From D2472 sp964444385 (lineage in GTDB: Bacteria; Pseudomonadota; Gammaproteobacteria; Magnimaribacterales; D2472): DNA of 38,223 bases. Positions 25,222 through 33,992 of the stretch are shown piece by piece. The notes below the pieces were generated by a model that did not search any database, was not told the DNA's origin, and saw only the letters and a program-made list of their open reading frames with translations. The DNA is taken from positions 1 to 38,223 of the forward strand of contig CAYUHD010000007.1 of NCBI GenBank assembly GCA_964444385.1, in the 5' to 3' direction. How positions within the stretch are numbered: the stretch's first letter is position 1; each line of letters starts with the position of its first letter. Made by a program: the position numbers and the translations under genes.

Positions 25222-25701
25222 CTAAGAGATCGAGAAAAATCTTCTTCGAAAAGCTCTCATAATAAAATAAACCCCTATCCATAAAACTGCATTAATAAGG
25301 AAGCTGACAATTAATAAAATATAAGAATAATTTAAAGGAGAAAGGAGAAGATATTTACAAGCAATATAGAAGACTGAAGAGCTTGAAAAGAATACAGAAA
25401 GCTGAAAATAGGAAAAAATTCTAAAACGAAAAACGTATAAATGAATTATGTAAGAAATGCTAATAAAAATCAGCATGTTAAAACCAATGACATTAAAAAA
25501 AAGTAAATCAATAATAAGCCCATAAACCAATACGGGAAAGGTTTGAAGCTTTTCTGGCAATGCAAATACCCAGTATGTACAAATTAACAATCCAAAATTT
25601 GATTCAATAAAGAATTGAAGAGTAAATGGATGAAAAGATTTGTCTAGCCAGAAACCAAAAATAATAGTAGAAAGAATTATTAAGTGGTCCCTAAATTTCA
25701 T
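25222..25701 (-). CDS. mreD: MreD, rod-shape membrane protein
   Basis: 159-residue, strongly hydrophobic protein with about five predicted membrane segments, typical of MreD. The family is poorly conserved, so the call leans on length, topology and the mreB-mreC-mreD order. It works with MreB and MreC in the elongation machinery for lateral cell-wall growth. It overlaps mreC by 11 bases. Confidence 0.88.
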   Translation of the reverse strand: MKFRDHLIILSTIIFGFWLDKSFHPFTLQFFIESNFGLLICTYWVFALPEKLQTFPVLVYGLIIDLLFFNVIGFNMLIFISISYIIHLYVFRFRIFSYFQLSVFFSSSSVFYIACKYLLLSPLNYSYILLIVSFLINAVLWIGVYFIMRAFRRRFFSIS

Positions 25702-26533
25702 TATTCTGCTTACTCATAATTCCATAGAAAATTTCTTCTAAAGGGTTTGCTTTCAGAGTTATTTCAACTTCAATTTCATCATTAGAGATAAAGTTAACAC
25801 TTGAGATTGATCCAACTTCAATATCTTGAGTAAAAATACCGCCAAGGCCAGACGTATAGATAGAATCTCCCACTTGATTTTTAAACACATCATTATGTTT
25901 GTTTAATGTGCAAGAAATTAAAAGCGGTTTGCCTTTCCCTCTAGCATCGCAATAAAAAAAATTAGATTTGATTGGCAAAACATGATTAGTATCTGAGAAA
26001 AGAATAACCTCAATAAAGTTAAGATAATTTTTTGTAGTTTGACCGATGAAGGAGTCTCCAGCTAGCACTGGAAGATTTTCATTAATTTTAATTTTTTTAA
26101 GATTTTGTAAAAAAATTTTATGAGTTGAGCAGCAAAAGTAATTTCTTAGATCTATTGAAGCTATTTTATGTAAATGAATATCATCACTTTTAAATATAGT
26201 AACTAATTCCTTATACAAATTAATTATTTTTATTTTCTCAGCAGTATCTTTTTTTTCTAGAAAATCTTTAGTTTTGATTTGAAGAATTTCCTCTTTTAAC
26301 TCTTTGTTTTCTTGCAACAAATTTTTACTTTCTTGGAAAGAAGAGTACGTATTCCCTATAGTCTCCAGTACGCTAGTTGAGATCATCTGAACATACAAAG
26401 TAGTTGCCTTGAATATTCCTCTAACTTCTGAGAAAGATCCATAGTTAATATCACTAAACAATAAAAGAGCTGATAGAAAAAAACCAATAGCATAATTTCG
26501 TATTGGAGTATATGTAGGCGTTGATCTCGCCAT
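25691..26533 (-). CDS. mreC: MreC, rod-shape periplasmic scaffold protein
   Basis: 280 residues: one N-terminal membrane segment (about 13-30), a coiled coil (about 60-105, rich in E/K/L heptads) and a C-terminal beta domain. The conserved VLAGDSFIGQTTKN and DSIYTSGLGGIFTQDIEVG segments are visible. MreC links MreB filaments to PBP2/RodA in elongation. A small cysteine pair (YFCCSTHK) sits in the beta domain. Gap of 10 bases from mreB. Confidence 0.93.
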   Translation of the reverse strand: MARSTPTYTPIRNYAIGFFLSALLLFSDINYGSFSEVRGIFKATTLYVQMISTSVLETIGNTYSSFQESKNLLQENKELKEEILQIKTKDFLEKKDTAEKIKIINLYKELVTIFKSDDIHLHKIASIDLRNYFCCSTHKIFLQNLKKIKINENLPVLAGDSFIGQTTKNYLNFIEVILFSDTNHVLPIKSNFFYCDARGKGKPLLISCTLNKHNDVFKNQVGDSIYTSGLGGIFTQDIEVGSISSVNFISNDEIEVEITLKANPLEEIFYGIMSKQNNEI

Positions 26534-26543
26534 ATTTAATTAA

Positions 26544-27593
26544 TTATTCTGTTGAAAGTAAGTCAATATTATACTTATCAATAATTTCTAGAGCTTTTCC
26601 TCCACCCCTTGCAACACATGTTAATGGGTCGTCTGCAATTATTACAGGTATTCCTGTTGAAGTAGAAATTAATTTATCTATATCTCTCATTAATGCGCCT
26701 CCTCCTGTTAGAACTATACCTCTTTCTGCAATATCTGCAGCAAGTTCTGGTGGGGAAAGTTCAAGAGCATTCCTGATAGCCCTTATAATTCCAGACAATG
26801 GATCGCGCATAGCCTCATATACTTGAGAACTTTTTAATGTAAAAGTTTCAGGTATACCTTCAGCTAAATTTCTTCCTGTTACATTCATTTCTAGTTCTTC
26901 TGAATCAGGAGACGCACAACCAATAGAATATTTAATTTTTTCAGCAGTAGAGTCACCAATAACACAACCATAATTTCTTCTAACCCATGATGTAATAGAA
27001 CCATCCATCAGATCTCCACCAATTTTTACTGATTCAGCATAAACAACTCCATTCAGTGAGAGAATAGCAATCTCTGAAGTACCTCCTCCAATATCAACAA
27101 CCATGTTTCCATTGGCTTCTTCAACTGGAAGACCCGCCCCGATTGCTGACGCCATTGGTTCTTCAATTAATTTTACATCTCTAGCACCAGCGCCATGAAC
27201 TGATTCTCTAATTGCCCTTCTTTCAACTTGAGTGGATCTACAGGGCACACAAACAAGAACTCTAGGGCTTGGTTTAATAAATCTTTGCTCATGAACCTTT
27301 CCTATAAAATGCTGCAACATTTTTTCTGTTACCTGAAAATCTGCAATAACTCCCTCTGATAAAGGTCTTATAGCCTTAATATTTCCTGGAGTTCTTCCAA
27401 GCATTTTTTTTGCTTCATGTCCAACTGCAACCACTGTTTTTTGACCTCGACTTTCACGAATTGCTACAACAGATGGCTCATTGAGAACTATTCCAATGTC
27501 TTTTGTGTAAATTAATGTATTAGCAGTACCTAAGTCTATTGATAAATCATTAGAAAATAGGCCTCGAAGAGTTTTAAATAGGTTGAAATCCAC
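26544..27593 (-). CDS. mreB: MreB, actin-like rod-shape cytoskeletal protein
   Basis: 349 residues. The phosphate-binding loops are DLGTANT near 21-27 and VVDIGGGTSEIA near 165-176, and GIVLTGGGALMRDID lies near the end. It forms membrane-associated filaments that direct lateral cell-wall synthesis, so the cell is probably a rod. The start is GTG at 27593, preceded by AAGGAA. It heads mreBCD-yhdP and is divergent from gatCAB. Confidence 0.98.
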   Translation of the reverse strand: MDFNLFKTLRGLFSNDLSIDLGTANTLIYTKDIGIVLNEPSVVAIRESRGQKTVVAVGHEAKKMLGRTPGNIKAIRPLSEGVIADFQVTEKMLQHFIGKVHEQRFIKPSPRVLVCVPCRSTQVERRAIRESVHGAGARDVKLIEEPMASAIGAGLPVEEANGNMVVDIGGGTSEIAILSLNGVVYAESVKIGGDLMDGSITSWVRRNYGCVIGDSTAEKIKYSIGCASPDSEELEMNVTGRNLAEGIPETFTLKSSQVYEAMRDPLSGIIRAIRNALELSPPELAADIAERGIVLTGGGALMRDIDKLISTSTGIPVIIADDPLTCVARGGGKALEIIDKYNIDLLSTE

Positions 27594-27666
27594 TATGATA
27601 TTCCTTGTAAATTCATTTTAAGATGCTTTTAGTTTAATATTGCGCATCAGAAATAAATAATATCAT
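27594..27666. promoter_or_regulatory. Divergent promoter region between mreB and gatC
   Basis: This 73-base gap, roomy for this window, must carry the promoters for mreBCD-yhdP (minus) and gatCAB (plus). A TAATAT on the plus strand (27635-27640) and TAAAAT on the minus strand are possible -10 boxes, but neither has a convincing -35. No operator-like repeat is seen. Confidence 0.35.
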
Positions 27667-27948
27667 ATGGACCAAGAAACAGTCAGAACTATTTGCTATC
27701 TAGCAAGACTAGAAATAGATACAAATAAATCAGAAAAAATACAGAAAGATTTAGAAACAATTATTGAGCTTATAGGTGGCTTGCAGTCAATTAATACTGA
27801 TAATGTTGATCCTCTTTATAGCCCACTTGAAAAGACTGCCTTAAAACATGAGGACATTGAAAAATCTGATAATAAAAAAGGAAAATTTCTTAAAAATGCA
27901 GCTACCTCAAATGAAGACTATTTTCTAGTCCCGAGAGTTGTGGAATGA
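27667..27948 (+). CDS. gatC: GatC, Asp/Glu-tRNA amidotransferase subunit C
   Basis: 93 residues with the family pattern (VRTICYLARLEIDTNKSEKI at the start, DNVDPLYSPLEK, then NEDYFLVPRVVE at the end). GatC stabilises the GatA-GatB interface. The ATGA overlap with gatA implies coupling. No Shine-Dalgarno is visible before the start. Confidence 0.96.
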   Translation: MDQETVRTICYLARLEIDTNKSEKIQKDLETIIELIGGLQSINTDNVDPLYSPLEKTALKHEDIEKSDNKKGKFLKNAATSNEDYFLVPRVVE

Positions 27949-29405
27949 CCATTCAATTTAAATCTATTACAGAGCTAAGAATGCTACTTGATCAGAAATC
28001 AATTTCTACCTCAGAATTAACCCAGGAATCACTTAAGTTGGTTAAAAAATATAAAGAATTAAATTGTTTTGTAACAATGAATGAAGATGTCAGTTCTAAA
28101 AAAGCAAGTGTTATTGATCAAAATAAAAAAACGGGTTCTATGCTTTCTGGCATTCCATTAGCTCAAAAAGATTTGTTTTGTACAGAGGGGTTAAGAACAA
28201 CATGTTCCTCAAAAATTCTCTCAAATTTTATTCCCCCATACACTGCAACTGCAGTTGAAAAACTGGAAGACGCAGGCTCAATAACTATTGGTAAGACAAA
28301 TATGGATGAGTTTGCAATGGGCTCTTCTAATGAAACTAGCTATTTTGGAAATGTTCATAACCCCTGGAAAAAAGGATATGTTCCGGGCGGAAGTTCAGGT
28401 GGATCTGCTGCGGCTGTAGCTGCTGGAATTGTTCCCGCTGCAACTGGAACAGATACCGGAGGATCAATTCGCCAGCCTGCTGCGCATTGTGGGATTACTG
28501 GTCTAAAACCGACTTATGGGAGAATATCAAGATGGGGGATGATAGCTTTTGCCTCTAGTTTAGATCAAGCAGGGCCTCTAGCCAGAACAGCTGAGGATTG
28601 TGCAATCTTACTTAATACAATGTCAGGACATGATCTGAAAGATACCACATCATTGGATGTTACAGTTCCTGATTTCTTAGAAAATCTTAATAACCCTATT
28701 AAAGGATTAAAAATAGGCATAATTAAAGAATTCAATCTAAGCAACCTAGAAAGCAAAGTTCAATCATGTTTTCAAGATTCAAAAAATCTTTATGAAAAGC
28801 TTGGTGCTGAGTTTGTAGAGATATCACTTCCAAATATCTCAGCATCAGTTCCAACTTATTACTCTATTGCTCCAGCCGAATGTTCTTCAAATCTATCAAG
28901 ATTTGATGGAGTTCGCTTTGGGCACAGAGCAGAAAATACAGAAGATTTAAATGATCTCTATATAAAATCAAGAAGCGAAGGCTTTGGAGACGAAGTCAAA
29001 CGAAGAATATTAATAGGAACATATGCTCTATCTGCTGGTTACTATGATGCTTACTATAAGAAAGCACAGCAGGTAAGAAGATTAATAAAAAATGATTTTG
29101 ACCATGCATTTAAGTCAGTTGATTTGTTGATGACACCTACCTCTCCAAATACTGCCTTCGCTTTTGGAAGTAAGGGTACTCAAAATCCAGTTGAACTTTA
29201 TTTAGAAGATCTTTTTACAATTTCTTCTAATTTAGCTGGCTTGCCTGCTATATCTATTCCGCACGGACAAGTAAATTCTCTCCCAGTTGGATTGCAATTA
29301 ATTGGTAATTTTCTAAGAGAAGATCAACTGCTTAATGCAGCAAATATTTTTCAAGAAAACTCAGACTTTCATCTTGCTAAACCAACCATGGAGGATTTTT
29401 CATGA
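27945..29405 (+). CDS. gatA: GatA, glutaminase subunit of tRNA amidotransferase
   Basis: 486 residues with the amidase-signature catalytic triad K75 (PLAQKDLF), S150 (in GGSSGGS) and S174 (TDTGGSIRQPA). It releases ammonia from glutamine for GatB to amidate misacylated Glu-tRNA(Gln) and/or Asp-tRNA(Asn). Presence of gatCAB suggests this organism uses the indirect route for at least one of these tRNAs; which one depends on glnS and asnS, not in the window. Overlaps gatC and gatB by 4 bases each. Confidence 0.98.
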   Translation: MTIQFKSITELRMLLDQKSISTSELTQESLKLVKKYKELNCFVTMNEDVSSKKASVIDQNKKTGSMLSGIPLAQKDLFCTEGLRTTCSSKILSNFIPPYTATAVEKLEDAGSITIGKTNMDEFAMGSSNETSYFGNVHNPWKKGYVPGGSSGGSAAAVAAGIVPAATGTDTGGSIRQPAAHCGITGLKPTYGRISRWGMIAFASSLDQAGPLARTAEDCAILLNTMSGHDLKDTTSLDVTVPDFLENLNNPIKGLKIGIIKEFNLSNLESKVQSCFQDSKNLYEKLGAEFVEISLPNISASVPTYYSIAPAECSSNLSRFDGVRFGHRAENTEDLNDLYIKSRSEGFGDEVKRRILIGTYALSAGYYDAYYKKAQQVRRLIKNDFDHAFKSVDLLMTPTSPNTAFAFGSKGTQNPVELYLEDLFTISSNLAGLPAISIPHGQVNSLPVGLQLIGNFLREDQLLNAANIFQENSDFHLAKPTMEDFS

Positions 29406-30832
29406 GTTGGGAAACTGTTATAGGGCTTGAAACACATGTTCAGCTATCAACAAAAACAAAGTTATTTTCAAGGGCTTCAACAGCTTTTGGTGATAGCCCA
29501 AATACAAATGTAAATCTGGTTGATTGCGGCCTTCCAGGGGTATTACCATCAGTTAATAAAGAAGCTTTTTATAAGGCTATTCGCTTTGGAATGGCAGTAG
29601 GTGCTCAAATTAATCAAACTTCTATTTTTGATCGAAAAAATTATTTTTATGCTGATTTACCAAAAGGCTATCAAATCACTCAAATGGATTTGCCAATTGT
29701 GCTAGGTGGATCGATTGAAATTACTTCTGATAATTCAGTAAAAACAATAAATATTACTAGAGCACATTTAGAAGAAGATGCCGGAAAATCAATTCATGAT
29801 CAGTTTGATGGTTACTCTGCAATTGATCTTAATCGTGCAGGAACTCCACTTCTTGAAATTGTCTCAGAGCCAGAAATTTCAAATGCAAAAGAAGCAGTTG
29901 CATATATGAAGGCAATGCATCAACTGGTAACTTATCTCGATGTGTCTGACGGAAATATGGCGCAAGGTTCACTTAGGTGTGATGCAAATGTTTCAATTAG
30001 AAAAAAAGGTGCTTCAAAGCTAGGAACAAGGGCCGAAATCAAAAATATCAATTCCTTCAAATTTATTGAAAAAGCTATTAACTATGAGGTTAAAAGACAA
30101 ATTAAAATTCTTGAGAGTGGTAAAAAAGTTATTCAAGAAACTAGACTCTATGATAGTGCAAAAGATGAAACTCGCCCTATGAGGTCAAAAGAATTTGCAA
30201 ATGACTATAGATATTTTCCTGAACCTGATTTATTGCCAGTCGTTATTTCAGATCAAGAAATGAAAGAGATAAAAGATAATTTTCCTGAGCTACCCAAAGA
30301 TAAAGAAGTAAGATATGAGAAAGATTTCAAACTCTCATCATACGACTCTAAAATCTTAGCATCTTCAAAATCAATGGCAGATTTTTTTGAAGATACAGCT
30401 AAAAAAACAAAGAATTTTTCTTTACTTGCCAATTGGATGATAGGTGAAATTAGCGCGTTTTTAAATAAAGATGTTATTGAGATTCATGAATCTCAATTAA
30501 CTCCAAACAATATCGCAATGCTTATTAACAGAATAGATGATCAAACTATTTCTGGAAAAATTGGAAAGTCTATTTTTGAAGAGATGTGCTCTACAGGAGA
30601 ATCTCCTGATCAAATTATTGAGTCTCAAGGGTTAAGACAGCTATCGGATGATAGGGAAATAGAAAAATTAATAAATGCAGTTATAGAAGATAATTCTAAG
30701 CAAGTTGCAGCATATTTTGATGGCAAAGAAAAACTATTTGGATTTTTTGTAGGACAAGTTATGAAATTAACAGAAGGTAAGGCTAACCCGAAAACAGTTA
30801 ATAAAATTCTAAAAGAAAAATTAAAGAAATAG
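29402..30832 (+). CDS. gatB: GatB, tRNA amidotransferase subunit B
   Basis: 476 residues with VIGLETHVQLSTKTKLFSRA at the start, YFYADLPKGYQITQ, the tRNA-handling AQGSLRCDANVS block and a YqeY-like C-terminal tail domain ending FFVGQVMKLTEGKANPKTVN. It phosphorylates and amidates the misacylated tRNA using ammonia from GatA. The stop is one base away from the stop of the convergent hydroxylase-like gene, marking the edge of the conserved housekeeping block. Confidence 0.98.
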   Translation: MSWETVIGLETHVQLSTKTKLFSRASTAFGDSPNTNVNLVDCGLPGVLPSVNKEAFYKAIRFGMAVGAQINQTSIFDRKNYFYADLPKGYQITQMDLPIVLGGSIEITSDNSVKTINITRAHLEEDAGKSIHDQFDGYSAIDLNRAGTPLLEIVSEPEISNAKEAVAYMKAMHQLVTYLDVSDGNMAQGSLRCDANVSIRKKGASKLGTRAEIKNINSFKFIEKAINYEVKRQIKILESGKKVIQETRLYDSAKDETRPMRSKEFANDYRYFPEPDLLPVVISDQEMKEIKDNFPELPKDKEVRYEKDFKLSSYDSKILASSKSMADFFEDTAKKTKNFSLLANWMIGEISAFLNKDVIEIHESQLTPNNIAMLINRIDDQTISGKIGKSIFEEMCSTGESPDQIIESQGLRQLSDDREIEKLINAVIEDNSKQVAAYFDGKEKLFGFFVGQVMKLTEGKANPKTVNKILKEKLKK

Positions 30833-30833
30833 C

Positions 30834-31685
30834 CTACCCTTTAAAAGGATCAAAAGTCATAGATATAACATTATTTGAGAAGTTTCCTTGCGCACCAATA
30901 TTTTTTAGTTTCTCATTCTTATCTTTAGGCCAATAAAAAGTTCTAAAAACATGATCCCATACTATAAGATTGTTTCCATAATTGTGGTTTGCTATTTCCG
31001 GTTCAAGATTATGATGCCACCTGTGTAGTTCTGGTCCAGAAAAAAAATAATTAAGCAGCCTTTGATCTTGCTCAGCATTAATATGTTGCCAGTATCCATG
31101 GACAGTGCTAAAGATAGTAACTAAGGCGATAATTTTAGCTTCCGCTCCTAAAAGCAATAATGGAATAGCTCCGCAAACCTGGAGCAATGTAACATCTAGA
31201 TAATGAAATCTTGTTGCATTAAACCAATAAAGTCTTTGGGGATTATGATGAATTTTATGGAATCGCCATAAAAAAGGAATCTCATGACAGCCCCTGTGGA
31301 ACCAATAAAGCCCAAACTCCGAAATTACTAACGCAAAAACCAATTGAAATACTATATTTAACTCTGTTGGCCATAGATCAAAACCTCCTCCAGAAAATTT
31401 AATTGCAATAGAAGCAAGGAAAATTTGCAACAATTGACTTTGTAATAAAATATAATTAACAACGAAAAGAGAGGCATCTGGAAAAAAATTTTCTTTAAAA
31501 TTTGGCCTCCAATCTTTAAATAAAGGCGTAAAAAACTCCCCTAATATTGTAAAAAAAATAGAGCCAATAGCAGCAAAAAATAAAACCTGTAATTCACTAT
31601 ATCCAGATTCAATCAAAAAAATTGATGCGCCCAGAATGGAGATGATACAAATTAAATATCCAAATCTAGAGAACGCTAATTGCAT
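30834..31685 (-). CDS. Fatty acid hydroxylase/sterol desaturase-superfamily membrane di-iron enzyme
   Basis: 283 residues with several membrane segments and the three histidine boxes of the superfamily: HRGCH (130-134), HKIHH (143-147) and HRWHH (221-225), plus isolated histidines at about 196, 201 and 234. These enzymes use a di-iron centre and O2 to hydroxylate or desaturate lipid substrates in the membrane. Substrate cannot be told from sequence: hydroxy-fatty acid, carotenoid, sterol-like or alkyl chains are all possible. It overlaps the alcohol dehydrogenase gene upstream by 10 bases, so the two are probably co-translated. Confidence 0.85.
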   Translation of the reverse strand: MQLAFSRFGYLICIISILGASIFLIESGYSELQVLFFAAIGSIFFTILGEFFTPLFKDWRPNFKENFFPDASLFVVNYILLQSQLLQIFLASIAIKFSGGGFDLWPTELNIVFQLVFALVISEFGLYWFHRGCHEIPFLWRFHKIHHNPQRLYWFNATRFHYLDVTLLQVCGAIPLLLLGAEAKIIALVTIFSTVHGYWQHINAEQDQRLLNYFFSGPELHRWHHNLEPEIANHNYGNNLIVWDHVFRTFYWPKDKNEKLKNIGAQGNFSNNVISMTFDPFKG

Positions 31686-32701
31686 AAATCAATCACAACC
31701 TTTGAAGCCAAATTTCCATCTTTTGCTAACTCAAAAGCTTTTTTATGATCTTGAATCTTACATTTATGGCTAATAAATTTACTTTGATCAATAATATCTT
31801 TTGATAATATCTCCAAGGATTCAGAAAATTCCTTATTTGAATATGCCATGGAGCATGTAATTTCAAGCTCACGCATCAAAACTGATCTAAAATCTATCAA
31901 GGCTTCCTCTTGATGTAGGCCAGTAACTACAATCCTTGTATGTTTTTTTGAAATATTAATAATATTACTAATCAATTTATGATTTCCAGTACAATCAATA
32001 AAAACATCTGTATTTAAAACCGGAATACCAAATACCTCCCCTTCTCCATGAAATTTTTTTAATGCATTAGTAAAGCTCTCCCAATCGGCATATGCTTTTA
32101 CTGCATCCAAATTGTTTGCATTTAAAACTCTCAAGTTATAAAGATCTACTGCAATTATATTTTTATATCCAAAATAGCTTAATAATGTAACTACAGAAAA
32201 TCCAATGCAACCTAATCCACAAACGCCTATCTTTGAATCTAGATCTAAATTTGAACGATTAATTGTTCTTAAGGCAACTGCAAAGGGCTCTACCAATGCA
32301 CCTATTTCAAAAGACATATCATCTGGTAATTTAAAAATACTTTCATTCAAAACAGCATTTTTTACTAATAGGAAATTTGTCATGCCTCCTTCAAGTCCAC
32401 CATTTCCTATACTGTTATTATTTCCAATAGGATTGATAGCCACCCTATCATTAACATTAATATCTTTTATATCAGACCCAATTTCAATAACTGTTCCTGA
32501 CATCTCATGCCCAAGTGGCATTGGCTCTTTTTGGGGGCCCATCAACCCACCCGATGACAAGTAACTCAAATCAGTTCCGCATATTCCACAGTACTTAATA
32601 GCAACAATTAAGTCATTTGACCCCAAAGAAGGATAATCAACTAAATCAAGGGATAAAGTATCAGGGCCCTGAATATTAAGTTGATGAGTTTTCTTATTCA
32701 T
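31676..32701 (-). CDS. Zinc-type medium-chain alcohol/polyol dehydrogenase
   Basis: 341 residues, MDR superfamily. Catalytic zinc ligands fit C38 (KYCGICGTD), H65-E66 (GHEMSG) and E138 (LVEPFAVA). The Rossmann motif GLGCIG is near 162-167. The lobe that normally holds four cysteines for a structural zinc reads RVAINPIGNNNSIGNGG (86-102) and has no cysteine. Resembles threonine/sorbitol/butanediol dehydrogenase-like enzymes; the substrate is unknown. It overlaps the metallo-beta-lactamase-fold gene by 8 bases and the hydroxylase gene by 10, suggesting that alcohol oxidation belongs to the same pathway. Confidence 0.88.
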   Translation of the reverse strand: MNKKTHQLNIQGPDTLSLDLVDYPSLGSNDLIVAIKYCGICGTDLSYLSSGGLMGPQKEPMPLGHEMSGTVIEIGSDIKDINVNDRVAINPIGNNNSIGNGGLEGGMTNFLLVKNAVLNESIFKLPDDMSFEIGALVEPFAVALRTINRSNLDLDSKIGVCGLGCIGFSVVTLLSYFGYKNIIAVDLYNLRVLNANNLDAVKAYADWESFTNALKKFHGEGEVFGIPVLNTDVFIDCTGNHKLISNIINISKKHTRIVVTGLHQEEALIDFRSVLMRELEITCSMAYSNKEFSESLEILSKDIIDQSKFISHKCKIQDHKKAFELAKDGNLASKVVIDLCN

Positions 32702-33968
32702 TTAATTTATTTTTTGTTTCTTCTATTTCAAACTCTAACCACTTAACTATCCAGCGATTTGAATTTTTTTGAGCTTCTTTAAGTAAAATTTCATGGATAT
32801 TTAAATATATTTTTAATGCTTCTTCATTATTATCTGATGAAATAATAATTTCAGATATATGAATTGCTTTTAAATATTCATTCTTATCAATCAGATCTTT
32901 TATCTTTTTTAGTGCTATTTCTTCATCAATTAAATCATTTAAATCAGGAAAAATAGTTTGAGGAGAGTAAGAATATAATTCTGTTGTTGAGTTATGTCTA
33001 AACCAGCCTGTATATCCCTCGTAAATAGAACGAATGGCCCATTCAACGGTCCCATATCCCTCTCCAGCTGACAATTCTTTTGGCAAAACTATCTCTTGCA
33101 TTAATTCATACATATCTTTACCAGTATTAATACCTTCTACTGTTTTCGTATGTATGTATTCCACTGCATCATGAAGATTTTTTACTTCTTTATGTATTAA
33201 TTTTTGTCCCTCAATCGGTTTAAAGTGACCTGTAATTAATATCTCTGGATTAAGCTCTAAAACCTTTTTACACATATCTAGATATGGAATTGCAAATCTA
33301 ATCCTGTCTCCACGTATAGTGCAAAAATTTGGAATATGTGGAAACAAAGGTCCAAAGGCATTTCCAGAAAAAAGAATTTTATGTTGGGGTAGATAAATTA
33401 AAAGAGCATCCAAGGTTTCTCCACCTGGAACAGAATATAGTTCTAAATCAAGCCCTCCTAAAGAGAATTTATATTCATCTTTGAACAAGATATCCGGATC
33501 AGCAATTGATTGAATATCTTTAAAGCCCATTCTTTTTGCTTTGGCTATAGCATCATTCATAAGATCAATCATTTCACCAAAAAACTTATAAGCATTTAAT
33601 GCTCTTCCACCTTGAGTTAATGAATCAAAGGATTGATGTTCAACAATATTCTCTTGTGCGATTAGAGTTGCGTCAGGATTATATTCTTTAAAAAAACCTG
33701 ATCCCCCGACATGATCTACATGACCTTGAGTATAAATAATATATTTAATTTTTTTATTATTTACTTGATCAAAACAACGTTTGTGAATTGGGGCTTCTAC
33801 ACCTAATCCGGTATTTATTAAAATATTTCCTTCAGATGTTTCTATTAAATAGCTATTACTAGCCCCTTCAGATAAAAAAATAAAATCATTTATTTGAAAA
33901 GGTTCTAACTGGCTTGCTGGTTTTATATCCAAAGATCCAGGCCTCTTATTGATAAGTAAAGATCTCAT
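32694..33968 (-). CDS. Alkylsulfatase-like metallo-beta-lactamase-fold hydrolase
   Basis: 424 residues from the ATG at 33968; a GTG two codons earlier is in frame but sits almost at the predicted transcription start. The metal loop reads YTQGHVDHVGG (about 79-89) where alkylsulfatases have HxHxDH, so the first histidine is glutamine. Other likely ligands are a glutamate in PGGETLDA and a histidine in TGHFKP. The later GEGYGTVEWAIRSIYEGYTG and the helical C-terminus with paired repeats match the alkylsulfatase dimerization domain. Family members cleave primary or secondary alkyl sulfate esters, but many relatives are uncharacterised and the altered motif makes activity uncertain. No signal peptide is seen. 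Overlaps the dehydrogenase gene. Confidence 0.75.
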   Translation of the reverse strand: MRSLLINKRPGSLDIKPASQLEPFQINDFIFLSEGASNSYLIETSEGNILINTGLGVEAPIHKRCFDQVNNKKIKYIIYTQGHVDHVGGSGFFKEYNPDATLIAQENIVEHQSFDSLTQGGRALNAYKFFGEMIDLMNDAIAKAKRMGFKDIQSIADPDILFKDEYKFSLGGLDLELYSVPGGETLDALLIYLPQHKILFSGNAFGPLFPHIPNFCTIRGDRIRFAIPYLDMCKKVLELNPEILITGHFKPIEGQKLIHKEVKNLHDAVEYIHTKTVEGINTGKDMYELMQEIVLPKELSAGEGYGTVEWAIRSIYEGYTGWFRHNSTTELYSYSPQTIFPDLNDLIDEEIALKKIKDLIDKNEYLKAIHISEIIISSDNNEEALKIYLNIHEILLKEAQKNSNRWIVKWLEFEIEETKNKLNE

Positions 33969-33978
33969 ATTCACATGT

Positions 33979-33985
33979 TATTATA
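33979..33985. promoter_or_regulatory. Shared bidirectional -10 element between the MBL-fold and SDR genes
   Basis: The 24-base divergent gap holds TATTATA, the same heptamer as between mlaC and kdsD. On the plus strand TATTAT (33979-33984), preceded by TGT (extended -10), ends 8 bases before the SDR ATG at 33993. On the minus strand TATAAT (33985-33980), a perfect match, ends 11 bases before the ATG at 33968. Function is inferred. Confidence 0.55.
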
Positions 33986-33992
33986 TTTATTC

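Noticed and set aside
33975..33992. Upstream ATG at 33975 for the SDR and GTG at 33974 for the sulfatase-like gene
   Set aside because: Both lie in or next to the shared -10 element, so transcripts would probably not include them; the downstream ATGs give typical N-termini.
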